Numbered from the stretch's first letter, positions 1 through 6,484 are shown. The stretch: 8,034 nucleotides of DNA from Bacilli bacterium (GCA_017470045.1 JAFUFG010000117.1:1-8034); one strand, 5' to 3'. Notes: generated by a model from the letters alone, not told the origin. Numbers and translations are program-made.

Positions 1-25
1 AAAAGAGATTTTTATCAAATCTCTT
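1..25 (-). terminator. Intrinsic terminator after the Rpn-family gene
   Basis: A perfect 9-bp stem (AAGAGATTT at 3-11 with AAATCTCTT at 17-25) closes a 5-nt loop. On the minus strand it is followed by a T run that reaches the window edge at base 1. It starts 5 nt after the stop codon of the gene at 31-870. The full length of the T run cannot be seen. Confidence 0.8.
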
Positions 26-30
26 CATGA

Positions 31-870
31 TTAAAGATTATTTATTTCTTCTAAAGATAGTCCAGTAGATTTCATAATAATTTCAACTTCAACATCATTT
101 TCTAGTAGATTACGTGCAATTTCTATTTTTTCTTCTCTTTTGCCTTCTTTTCTACCTTCTTCATGACCTTCAACTCTACCATCAAAATAATAAGTATTTT
201 GTAGAATTCTTTGTTCTTTCTCATTGTCATATACGCCAATAAACTTCTCTTGCATTGCTAAATCTTCTAAGTCTTCCACGATATCCAAGGCCTCCTTATT
301 TCCATTCGCAATGTGTCTCATCTCTTCATAACTATTACAATTTAATAGAGATAACATCGCATCTAATTCATCAGCCTTATTATAACAAGAATCCTTAAAT
401 TTGGAAAGATATACATCATAAACTTTTAAATAATCTACACCATATTCCCCAGTTTCATTCTGAATTTGATACTGAATGATACGAACATCTTTATTTTCTT
501 TATAAGAAGTATTATAAAGATTAACTTGAATTAATTCTTGTTTATGATATTTTTCTCCCTCCTTCATTTTCTCACTCAAAATACGAAATGCATATTGAAA
601 GGACTTAACCGGATCTGATTCATGATACTCTTTATACATTTCAACATTAACGGACTTATCTTTAATATTGGATAAAAATAATAAATCCATTCTATAATCT
701 TTAATCTTATTTCCAGTGTTTAATTCTGGATCATATAATTCATAATCATGTAAATCAATAGTTGTAATATAGCGAATTAACTTAATAAAAAATTCTCTAG
801 ATTTTTCCTTCTTCCAAAGCCATTTAAAGGTAGTATCATACAAAGGAGAAACAAATCGAATTTCACTCAT
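31..870 (-). CDS. Rpn-family PD-(D/E)XK nuclease / transposase-like protein
   Basis: A 279-residue protein of the Rpn / 'PD-(D/E)XK nuclease family transposase' group, whose studied members are DNA endonucleases that promote recombination. Seen: the N-terminal family opening (SPLYDTTFKWLW, residues 8-19), Asp62 in YRMDLLFL, Glu77 in VNVEMY, the FQYAFRILSEKMKEGEKY segment (91-108) and a charged tail rich in EEGRKEGK followed by a short helix ending SLEEINNL, all typical of the group. I chose the ATG at 870 because an exact AGGAGGTGA ribosome site lies 7 nt upstream; the longer frame to 912 has no such site. The family's usual E-x-Q/K is E-x-Tyr here (Tyr79), so nuclease activity is doubtful. 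It has its own promoter-like sequence and terminator. No terminal inverted repeats or target duplications are visible, so I do not call a mobile element. Family call firm; function inferred. Confidence 0.88.
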   Translation of the reverse strand: MSEIRFVSPLYDTTFKWLWKKEKSREFFIKLIRYITTIDLHDYELYDPELNTGNKIKDYRMDLLFLSNIKDKSVNVEMYKEYHESDPVKSFQYAFRILSEKMKEGEKYHKQELIQVNLYNTSYKENKDVRIIQYQIQNETGEYGVDYLKVYDVYLSKFKDSCYNKADELDAMLSLLNCNSYEEMRHIANGNKEALDIVEDLEDLAMQEKFIGVYDNEKEQRILQNTYYFDGRVEGHEEGRKEGKREEKIEIARNLLENDVEVEIIMKSTGLSLEEINNL

Positions 871-902
871 AACATCACCTCCTCTCTGCCTAAGGCATAA
901 AC

Positions 903-931
903 CTTTTATCACAAAGAAAAAGTGTTGTAAA
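903..931 (-). promoter_or_regulatory. Putative promoter of the Rpn-family gene
   Basis: On the minus strand, TTTACA (926-931) and TAAAAG (903-908) are separated by exactly 17 bp, and a TGn extended -10 precedes the -10. It lies about 35 nt upstream of the chosen start. The upstream flank of the -10 (TTTCTTTGTGATA) is identical to that of the next gene's promoter at 1469-1485. The -10 itself matches consensus at only four of six positions. Confidence 0.5.
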
Positions 932-946
932 ATGAGTATTTTTTTG

Positions 947-965
947 AATTCGTATTATTATTCCG
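947..965. repeat. Intergenic 19-bp repeat, copy 1
   Basis: AATTCGTATTATTATTCCG here matches 17 of 19 bases with 5262-5280, in the ugd-epimerase gap; only the two central bases (TA here, CG there) differ. Both copies are non-coding. The rest of the 871-1005 gap is AT-rich sequence with no other structure that I can support beyond the promoter. Confidence 0.4.
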
Positions 966-1005
966 AACAATAAATAAAATTAGTAAAAGCAAAAAGAAAA
1001 TTTCA

Positions 1006-1035
1006 ATAAAAAAAGAACTTGAAAAATCAAGTTCT
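1006..1035 (-). terminator. Intrinsic terminator after the small HTH gene
   Basis: A perfect 9-bp stem (AGAACTTGA at 1014-1022 with TCAAGTTCT at 1027-1035) has an AAAA loop on the plus strand and is followed on the minus strand by at least six T (1008-1013). It begins 5 nt after the TGA stop of the gene at 1041-1445, which supports TGA being a true stop. Confidence 0.88.
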
Positions 1036-1040
1036 ATAGT

Positions 1041-1445
1041 TCAGCAAAAAAAATCATTAGAAAAAGTGACACCCATATATCGAAGAATATCTTCAGCAAT
1101 ATCATATTCATTTCGATCATCTCGAAACTTAAAATGATTTAATTTTGAAAAATCCTTATAGTGAAGATTTTCAATAAACTGATGAATAGTAATTCCATGA
1201 TAAGATAAGTATTCATGAATAAAGGAATAATAGCGAAAACTACTTTCAATATTCTTAATATATTTTATAGAAATACCAGTGCTTCTTGAAATACGATTTA
1301 TTAAATTATCTGTAAGAATAACTTTACCGGATATAATATCTTTCATAGTAATAGAGTCAACACCAATACTTTTTGCAAAATCATCAATTTCAATAGAATT
1401 AAATTCTAAATATTTTTTTAACTGAATTCCAAATTTATTTAGCAT
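1041..1445 (-). CDS. Small xre/HigA-like helix-turn-helix protein
   Basis: A 134-residue cytoplasmic protein. Residues 9-66 follow the xre/HigA pattern: a hydrophobic helix (LKKYLEF), FAKSIGV, then IISGKVILTDNLINRISRS and a GIS turn, close to the HigA-type 'ilnGkr.it.dmalrl...lG.s' layout. Residues 76-133 (IHEYLSYHGITIHQF to the end) line up with the first half almost without gaps (YL, I-x-I, F, late I and G[IV] positions) and look like a degenerate second copy. No HigB-like toxin gene sits beside it, and the flanking genes are separated by terminators, so it is an orphan here. The ATG at 1445 has GAGGAAGGGG 5 nt upstream. DNA binding is inferred from the fold pattern; target and role are unknown. 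Confidence 0.75.
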   Translation of the reverse strand: MLNKFGIQLKKYLEFNSIEIDDFAKSIGVDSITMKDIISGKVILTDNLINRISRSTGISIKYIKNIESSFRYYSFIHEYLSYHGITIHQFIENLHYKDFSKLNHFKFRDDRNEYDIAEDILRYMGVTFSNDFFC

Positions 1446-1468
1446 ACAATCCCCTTCCTCTCAAGCAA

Positions 1469-1497
1469 ATAATATCACAAAGAAATTAAGAAAGGAA
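1469..1497 (-). promoter_or_regulatory. Putative extended -10 promoter of the small HTH gene
   Basis: The minus strand carries TGATATTAT, an extended -10 (hexamer 1469-1474, five of six matches). The -35 position 17 bp upstream (1492-1497, TTCCTT) is poor and abuts the preceding gene's terminator. The 13-bp sequence TTTCTTTGTGATA over the -10 flank is identical to that in the promoter at 903-931. Confidence 0.45.
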
Positions 1498-1527
1498 CAA
1501 AAAAGAACTTGATTTTGCAAGTTCTTT
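1497..1527 (-). terminator. Intrinsic terminator after the LCP gene
   Basis: A perfect 10-bp stem (AAAGAACTTG at 1502-1511 with CAAGTTCTTT at 1518-1527) has a 6-nt loop and is followed by T residues on the minus strand. It starts 4 nt after the LCP stop codon. The stem core GAACTTG/CAAGTTC is the same as in the terminator at 1006-1035. Confidence 0.88.
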
Positions 1528-1531
1528 CAAT

Positions 1532-3040
1532 TTATTTACCAAGTGCCTCACGAATTCGCATCTTAGCGTCCGCAACACTATTCCAATCTGGTTCCATAAC
1601 CCATAAGTAATAATTATATCCCATACTATAAGTGTATCCCCAACTAGCAGAACCAGTAACTTGAATCGTCTCAATACTCCAAGTTGGTTTCTTATCCAAT
1701 TGATATTTAACACAAGAAGTAATAAAAGACATATCCATATCCGTTTGGAACGATCCGTCTAAACTATTTAAAATACTGTTATATTTCTTAATAATGGTAT
1801 CACTAGTAGTAATCTTATTAATAATAGCTTCAATCACTTGTTGTTGATTACGTCCTCTATGATGATCTCCATCAATATAAGCATAACGTTCTCTAGAATA
1901 AGCTAAAGCCTGCGTTCCATTAAAATGATTCCAACCCTTATTAATATGAATTTGACCTGTCGTATGTGTAATGAAATCAGCATCCGAATAAACATCAATT
2001 CCACCAATGATATCTACTGTTTTAATTAATGTATCAAAATTGATTCTTACATAATGATTAATATCAACATCATAGATACTCTCTAGAGTTTCAACACTCT
2101 TATCAATACCATAAACACCGGCATGAGTTAATTTATCTCTTAATCCAGTAGTTCCAGGTAATTGAACATAATAATCTCTTGGAGTATTTACTAATAAGAT
2201 CTTATTTGTTTTTGGATTAATAACCATAATTTGATTAACATCACTTCTACCACGTACACTATCAACATCACCATATTGGTCAATTCCACTAATATATAAG
2301 ATAAATGGTTCTGTTACTTTAACATCCGTATTCTTAGATTCCGAACTCTTATTCTCTACTTTCACTTTAAAAGTATAAATACTCTTAATTCGATCCGCAA
2401 ATCCGTCAATTTCTTCTTTTGCTAAAGAATAATATCCTTTTTCCAATACAATTGCATTCGTATTATTCTTAATTAAAGAATCATACGTATCTGAAACATT
2501 CGAATGAATATTCTCTGTATAATGAATTTTATTCTGAAGTTCATTTTGTACTTCAGAAATATAAGAATCATCGATATAAGAAATATTCTTATTCTTTAAC
2601 CCATGAATAGTAGTAATCTTACTATCTTTTAAAACATATACAGAGTAACTTAAATATTCTCCCTTAACTTGAGTATGTTTTAAGAAACGATAAGTAGTTC
2701 CTAAATAAGTAGAACCTATAATAGAAACAATGGATAATAATAGAAACACAATAAAAGATAAAATATGTAATATTTTCTTATTACTAAAGAAATCTAATAC
2801 AAATGCGGAAATAAATAATAGTAATATACCAACAAGTACAGGATAAAAGTACTTTCCTGGTACAATATTACACTTGATTAAAAAATATAGGAATGTACTA
2901 ACACAAAGAAATGCGAATACTGCAAAAAGAATAGAACCAATAACCTTCAATATCTTAATAATTTTTTCTTTTTTCTTTGCACGTTCTTTAAGTATTTTCT
3001 TTGTTACTTTTTTCTTCTTTTTCTTAACCTCTTTTGCCAT
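1532..3040 (-). CDS. LytR-CpsA-Psr (LCP) family glycopolymer transferase, CpsA-like
   Basis: A 502-residue membrane protein. LCP proteins move lipid-linked glycopolymers (teichoic acid, capsule) onto peptidoglycan on the outer face of the membrane. Seen: a Lys-rich cytoplasmic N-terminus (residues 1-30), three membrane segments (about 33-56, 64-82, 90-114), an extracellular accessory domain (about 126-230, YSVYVLKDS to AIVLEKGYYSL), and the LCP domain from about 246. The LCP domain carries SGIDQYGDVDSVRGRSDV, LLVNTPRDYYV with Arg288, GGIDVYSD, AYSRERY and the GDHHRGRNQQQVI block with Arg395 and Arg397. Three membrane segments plus an accessory domain match streptococcal CpsA rather than single-pass LytR/TagT. 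The ATG at 3040 has AGGGGGGG 5 nt upstream; the longer frame to 3070 lacks a site. It has a strong promoter and its own terminator. Its polymer is unknown; the nearby UDP-uronate genes suggest an acidic glycan. Confidence 0.95.
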   Translation of the reverse strand: MAKEVKKKKKKVTKKILKERAKKKEKIIKILKVIGSILFAVFAFLCVSTFLYFLIKCNIVPGKYFYPVLVGILLLFISAFVLDFFSNKKILHILSFIVFLLLSIVSIIGSTYLGTTYRFLKHTQVKGEYLSYSVYVLKDSKITTIHGLKNKNISYIDDSYISEVQNELQNKIHYTENIHSNVSDTYDSLIKNNTNAIVLEKGYYSLAKEEIDGFADRIKSIYTFKVKVENKSSESKNTDVKVTEPFILYISGIDQYGDVDSVRGRSDVNQIMVINPKTNKILLVNTPRDYYVQLPGTTGLRDKLTHAGVYGIDKSVETLESIYDVDINHYVRINFDTLIKTVDIIGGIDVYSDADFITHTTGQIHINKGWNHFNGTQALAYSRERYAYIDGDHHRGRNQQQVIEAIINKITTSDTIIKKYNSILNSLDGSFQTDMDMSFITSCVKYQLDKKPTWSIETIQVTGSASWGYTYSMGYNYYLWVMEPDWNSVADAKMRIREALGK

Positions 3041-3081
3041 AATATCCCCCCCTAATTCATAATAGTTCATAACTGGGTCAT

Positions 3082-3110
3082 ATTATAACATAAAATGTCA
3101 TATATATCAA
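3082..3110 (-). promoter_or_regulatory. Strong promoter of the LCP gene
   Basis: Minus strand: TTGATA (-35, 3105-3110), 17 bp, then TATAAT (-10, 3082-3087) with a TGn extended -10. That is five of six and six of six matches to consensus. The start site should fall near 3075, giving a leader of about 35 nt. The spacer contains TGACATTT, the same half-site seen upstream of the HTH-kinase gene. Confidence 0.85.
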
Positions 3111-3119
3111 AGGTTATAG

Positions 3120-3150
3120 AAAAAAAAGAAGTTTACGAGTGTAAACTTCT
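3120..3150 (-). terminator. Intrinsic terminator overlapping the acyltransferase stop
   Basis: A perfect 10-bp stem (AGAAGTTTAC at 3127-3136 with GTAAACTTCT at 3141-3150) with a 4-nt loop, followed on the minus strand by six unpaired T (3121-3126). The stem includes two bases of the TAG stop codon (3149-3151), so the hairpin starts inside the gene. Confidence 0.9.
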
Positions 3151-4144
3151 AACGAATACAAGGTAATACGAACCGATTATTCGACTTATACCCTATTGTT
3201 AATAATATAGTAGTAATACTTATCGTAATAAGAAACATAATTTCATTCGATAAAACAATCGAGTAATGACTAAGAATTAAAGTACTATAGCCTAATACAA
3301 ATCGATGCATAAAGTATATTCCGCTACTGTAATTCCGTATCTTTGATGTATCATAATATTCATCAAACTTCGTAAGATATAAAACTAATATTGGAATAAA
3401 AAATAAGAAACTAATAAATAAAGAATGATCATCTAAATAAGATCTACCCTTAATTAAAAATATCTCTACCACAAATAATCCATAACTACAAATAAGCATC
3501 CATAATTTCGGTTTAAATTCTACCCTTGAAATCAGCATCCCTATTCCGACAAAATAAAGTCCTTCAAAGATTCCATTACGCGTACATAAGAAATGATTAA
3601 TATACCATTCCATTCCGTACTGTAATTTCGTACCCTCTATCAAAAAATAATAATTATTGCCTAATAATCCAACAAGATACAATATTCCGCCTAATCCGAC
3701 AATAACACGAAGTTTATTCTTCTTATAAAATGGATATAGTATTAATACAGATACCATTAAAGCAAGTAAATACCACATAGCACCCCAAGGGTAAAAGATA
3801 AGATTCTTAACGATGTACTTAATCAATACGAAGCCTACTAATCCGACGCATCTAGTTCGATAAAAATAATAAAAATCCAATAAAATCCATACAACAAAAG
3901 GAATTAAAATTCGCTTTAAATAAGTTAATACTTTTTTATTCTTATCCGCATCTTTCGTTCGATCTAAACTCTTACAAAGAAAGAATCCAGAAACACAAAA
4001 GAAGAATGGAACCCCTATTCGTAATACTCCATGAAGGATATACCAAGAGACTGCATCAGTACCAAGGAATAAGTTACAATGTATCGCAACTATCCCAACC
4101 GCAAATAAGAGTTTAAAAATATCGACCAAGGGATATCTTTTCAT
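3149..4144 (-). CDS. Membrane O-acyltransferase (acyltransferase family 3)
   Basis: A 331-residue polytopic membrane protein of the acyltransferase-3 family, which moves acyl groups (often acetyl) from acyl-CoA to surface sugars or other acceptors. Seen: the family opening (YPLVDIFKLLFAVGIVAIHCN) with the conserved His22, the GVPFFFCVSGFFL helix (44-56), a basic KRILIPFVVWILL segment, WYLLALM (124-130), GIYFMHRF (275-282) and about ten hydrophobic segments overall. The start is the ATG at 4144: AAGGCGG lies 8 nt upstream. The in-frame GTG at 4153 lies inside that site and is rejected. It follows the epimerase after 58 nt containing a terminator and has its own -10-like sequence, so it may be expressed separately. 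Its CpG content is clearly higher than that of the epimerase beside it. Decoration of the local polysaccharide is inferred; the acceptor cannot be read from sequence. Confidence 0.9.
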   Translation of the reverse strand: MKRYPLVDIFKLLFAVGIVAIHCNLFLGTDAVSWYILHGVLRIGVPFFFCVSGFFLCKSLDRTKDADKNKKVLTYLKRILIPFVVWILLDFYYFYRTRCVGLVGFVLIKYIVKNLIFYPWGAMWYLLALMVSVLILYPFYKKNKLRVIVGLGGILYLVGLLGNNYYFLIEGTKLQYGMEWYINHFLCTRNGIFEGLYFVGIGMLISRVEFKPKLWMLICSYGLFVVEIFLIKGRSYLDDHSLFISFLFFIPILVLYLTKFDEYYDTSKIRNYSSGIYFMHRFVLGYSTLILSHYSIVLSNEIMFLITISITTILLTIGYKSNNRFVLPCIR

Positions 4145-4165
4145 AGGAAACACCGCCTTACCAAG

Positions 4166-4174
4166 AGTATAACA
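4166..4174 (-). promoter_or_regulatory. Putative extended -10 of the acyltransferase gene
   Basis: The minus strand reads TGTTATACT, an extended -10 (hexamer 4166-4171), directly after the epimerase terminator. The 12-mer TTTTATGTTATA here is identical to the one over the LCP gene's -10 (3084-3095). There is no recognisable -35, and the predicted start near 4159 would leave a leader of only about 15 nt that begins at the ribosome site. Read-through from the epimerase is the alternative. Confidence 0.45.
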
Positions 4175-4204
4175 TAAAAAAAGAATAAGTTTTCTTATTC
4201 TTTT
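4175..4204 (-). terminator. Intrinsic terminator of the HTH-kinase/ugd/epimerase unit
   Basis: An 11-bp perfect stem (4179-4189 with 4194-4204) with a TTTT loop, followed by T residues on the minus strand down to 4176. It overlaps two bases of the epimerase TAA stop (4203-4205). The stem is AT-rich, so termination may be partial, with some transcription entering the acyltransferase gene. Confidence 0.82.
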
Positions 4205-5252
4205 ACTTTAAATAAAATTCTTTATACCATTCTGCAAATTTACGTAATCCGTCTCTTAAACTAGTATTAGGTTTAAATCCGTAATCACGTTCTAATGGAG
4301 TTGTATCTGCAAATGTTACTGGTACATCTCCTGCTTGCATTGGAACTAATTCTTTATGAGATTCAAAATCATAGTCTTCTGGTAATACTCCAGCACGAAT
4401 TAATTCTTCTTGTAAGATGTTAACGAAATCTAATAAATTTTCTGGATTACTATTACCAATGTTATAAACTGCATATGGAGGAATTGGTAATCCATCTTCT
4501 CCAGTTTTTTGTTCTGGAGCACCCATCATAACTCTTAAGATTCCTTCAACGATATCATCAACATAAGTAAAGTCTCTCTTACAGTTACCATAATTAAAGA
4601 TTTTAATAGTTTCTCCATTAATTAATTTATTAGTAAATCCAAAATATGCCATATCTGGTCTTCCAGCAGGGCCATATACAGTAAAGAATCTTAATCCTGT
4701 ACTTGGAATATCATATAACTTACTATAAGCATGAGCAAGTAATTCATTACTCTTCTTAGTAGCAGCATATAAACTAACTGGGTTATCTACTTTATCATCT
4801 GTACTGAATGGAACTTTTGTATTTCCACCATATACAGATGAAGATGATGCATAAACCAAGTGTTCTACTGGGTTATGACGACATGCTTCTAAAATATTGT
4901 AGAAACCAATTAAGTTACTTTCAATATAAGCATCTGGATTCGTAATAGAATAACGAACTCCAGCTTGTGCAGCTAAGTTAACTACTACACTAGGCTTATA
5001 TTCATCAAATACTTTATTAATTAATTCTTTATCTGCTAAATTACCTTTAATAAATACAAATTTATCAAAAGTTTTTAATTCATCAAGTCTATATTCTTTT
5101 AACTTAACATCATAATAGTCATTAACACTATCAAATCCAATAATAGTAGCATCTGGATACTCTTTTAATAATCTTTTAGATAAGTATGATCCAATAAATC
5201 CAGCAGCACCAGTTACTAAAATATTTTTACCATTTAAATCTACTTTTTTCAT
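4203..5252 (-). CDS. UDP-glucuronate 4-epimerase (extended SDR family)
   Basis: A 349-residue cytoplasmic enzyme expected to interconvert UDP-glucuronate and UDP-galacturonate using bound NAD. Seen: the Rossmann motif GAAGFIG (15-21), NDYYDVKLK (44-52), AAQAGVRYSI (94-103), the Ser run SSSSVYGG (136-143), the catalytic pair Tyr162/Lys166 in LYAATKKSNE, LRFFTVYGPAGRPDMA (187-202), RDFTYVDDIVEGI (226-238) and MQAGDVPVTFADT (305-317). The AAQAGVRYS, RPDMA and AGDVP..FAD blocks are typical of UDP-GlcA 4-epimerases rather than GalE or dTDP-glucose dehydratases. The ATG at 5252 has GGAGG 4 nt upstream. It follows ugd by 42 nt, so the dehydrogenase product is its substrate. CpG is strongly avoided, as in ugd. 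Family very sure; uronate specificity from motifs and neighbour. Confidence 0.95.
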   Translation of the reverse strand: MKKVDLNGKNILVTGAAGFIGSYLSKRLLKEYPDATIIGFDSVNDYYDVKLKEYRLDELKTFDKFVFIKGNLADKELINKVFDEYKPSVVVNLAAQAGVRYSITNPDAYIESNLIGFYNILEACRHNPVEHLVYASSSSVYGGNTKVPFSTDDKVDNPVSLYAATKKSNELLAHAYSKLYDIPSTGLRFFTVYGPAGRPDMAYFGFTNKLINGETIKIFNYGNCKRDFTYVDDIVEGILRVMMGAPEQKTGEDGLPIPPYAVYNIGNSNPENLLDFVNILQEELIRAGVLPEDYDFESHKELVPMQAGDVPVTFADTTPLERDYGFKPNTSLRDGLRKFAEWYKEFYLK

Positions 5253-5261
5253 AGTTCCTCC

Positions 5262-5280
5262 AATTCGTATCGTTATTCCG
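5262..5280. repeat. Intergenic 19-bp repeat, copy 2
   Basis: AATTCGTATCGTTATTCCG matches 947-965 at 17 of 19 bases. It sits between the ugd stop and the epimerase ribosome site, and overlaps the left arm of the inverted repeat at 5269-5295. Confidence 0.4.
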
Positions 5281-5295
5281 TATCGATATAACGAT
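5269..5295. repeat. Inverted repeat in the ugd-epimerase gap
   Basis: ATCGTTAT (5269-5276) and ATAACGAT (5288-5295) are perfect inverted 8-bp arms around an 11-nt loop that itself contains ATCGAT. The structure fills most of the 42-nt gap and no T run follows on the minus strand, so it is not a terminator. It could be an RNA processing or stability element, or a protein site. Confidence 0.45.
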
Positions 5296-6461
5296 TAATC
5301 TCTACTAAATAAATCTCTTGTATATATTTCTTTTGTTAATTCTTTGATTTGATCATCCATACGGTTAACTAATACTACATCAACCATATCATTGAATTTA
5401 GAAAATTCATGAATAACTCTACAATCATTAAATGTATCAGCTTTTAAAGTTGGTTCATAAATAACTACTTCTACATTATAAGATTTTAATCGATCAATAA
5501 TTCCTTGAATAGCACTAGCTCTAAAGTTATCAGAATCTGTTTTCATAGTTAAACGATATACTCCAACTACTTTAGGTTGTTTCTTTAAAATCATCTTTGT
5601 AATATGATCTTTACGAGTATCATTAGATTTAACAATTGCTTCAATTAAGTTTTGTGGAACTTTCTTATAGTTAGCAAGTAATTGTTTTGTATCTTTTGGT
5701 AAACAATAACCACCATATCCAAAAGATGGATTATTATAGTGAGATCCAATTCTTGGATCTAAACATACACCATCAATAATATCTTTTGTATTTAATCCAT
5801 TTAATTCAGCATAAGTATCTAATTCATTGAAGTAAGATACACGTAATGCTAAATAAGTATTTGCAAATAATTTAACAGCTTCAGCTTCTGTTGAATCCAT
5901 TACTTTAACTTCAACATCTTCTTTTAATGAAGCATTCTTTAATAATTCAGCAAATTTTAAAGCTTCTTTAGTTTTATCTCCAACAATAATTCTTGATGGA
6001 TATAAGTTATCATATAAAGCTTTACCTTCTCTTAAGAATTCAGGTGAGAAGAAAATATTATCAATGTTATATTTTTCTCTAATACTCTTAATAAATCCAA
6101 CAGGGATAGTTGATTTAACTACCATGGTACTCTTATTTCCCATAGAAATAACTTTTTCAATGATATCTTCTACACTAGAAGTATCAAAGAAGTTCATTTC
6201 ATCATCATAATTTGTAGGAGTACTAATAATAACATATTCTGCTCCTTCAAATGCTTCTTTATAGTCTAATGTACATTTTAAATTTAAATCTTTTTCAGCA
6301 AAGAACTTTTCAATGTATTCATCACGAATTGGACTTTTTCTTTCATTAATCATCTCTACTTTTTCAGGTATAACATCTAATGCATATACCTCATTTTCTT
6401 GACTTAGTAATGTAGCTAGAGATAAACCTACATAACCAGTACCAGCAACAGCTATTTTCAT
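5295..6461 (-). CDS. ugd: UDP-glucose 6-dehydrogenase
   Basis: A 388-residue cytoplasmic enzyme that oxidises UDP-glucose to UDP-glucuronate with two NAD+. Seen: N-terminal Rossmann GTGYVGLS (7-14), STPTNYDD (80-87), STIPVGF (117-123), SPEFLREGKALYDNLYPSRIIVG (139-161), central helix TEAEAVKLFANTYLALRVSYFNELD with Lys197 and Asn201, and the active-site loop FGYGGYCLPKDT with Cys253, Lys256 and Asp257. The C-terminal half starts near 295 (VVGVYRLTMK, DNFRASAI). Size and motifs match the short HasB-type enzymes, and the DPRIGSHYNNPSFGYGG block separates it from UDP-ManNAc dehydrogenases. The ATG at 6461 follows GAGGA by 10 nt. The in-frame ATG at 6515 lies inside the upstream gene without a ribosome site. 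It starts 23 nt after the HTH-kinase gene, so it is probably co-transcribed with it. CpG is very rare in it. Confidence 0.96.
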   Translation of the reverse strand: MKIAVAGTGYVGLSLATLLSQENEVYALDVIPEKVEMINERKSPIRDEYIEKFFAEKDLNLKCTLDYKEAFEGAEYVIISTPTNYDDEMNFFDTSSVEDIIEKVISMGNKSTMVVKSTIPVGFIKSIREKYNIDNIFFSPEFLREGKALYDNLYPSRIIVGDKTKEALKFAELLKNASLKEDVEVKVMDSTEAEAVKLFANTYLALRVSYFNELDTYAELNGLNTKDIIDGVCLDPRIGSHYNNPSFGYGGYCLPKDTKQLLANYKKVPQNLIEAIVKSNDTRKDHITKMILKKQPKVVGVYRLTMKTDSDNFRASAIQGIIDRLKSYNVEVVIYEPTLKADTFNDCRVIHEFSKFNDMVDVVLVNRMDDQIKELTKEIYTRDLFSRD

Positions 6462-6484
6462 ATAATTTAATTCCTCATTTCTTT

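Noticed and set aside
31..912. Rpn-family gene treated as part of an insertion sequence
   Set aside because: No terminal inverted repeats or target-site duplications are visible; the gene has its own promoter-like sequence and terminator. Despite the 'transposase' family name, Rpn genes usually stand alone.
1041..1043. TGA read as tryptophan (mycoplasma-type code)
   Set aside because: The TGA is followed within 6 nt by a strong terminator, and Trp is encoded by TGG throughout the other genes.
1041..1445. Toxin-antitoxin pair with the HTH protein as antitoxin
   Set aside because: Neither neighbour is toxin-like in size or sequence and both are separated by terminators, so only an orphan HTH gene can be supported.
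1486..1713. Minus-strand open frame of 75 codons
   Set aside because: It runs across the LCP terminator and overlaps the 3' end of the LCP gene in another frame. It has no ribosome site and no recognisable protein pattern.
2874..3062. Plus-strand open frame of 62 codons
   Set aside because: It is the antisense of the Lys-rich N-terminus and first membrane helix of the LCP gene; its Phe run mirrors Lys codons.
4145..4153. GTG start for the acyltransferase
   Set aside because: The GTG overlaps the AAGGCGGTG ribosome site itself; the ATG at 4144 has proper 8-nt spacing and the family sequence begins there.
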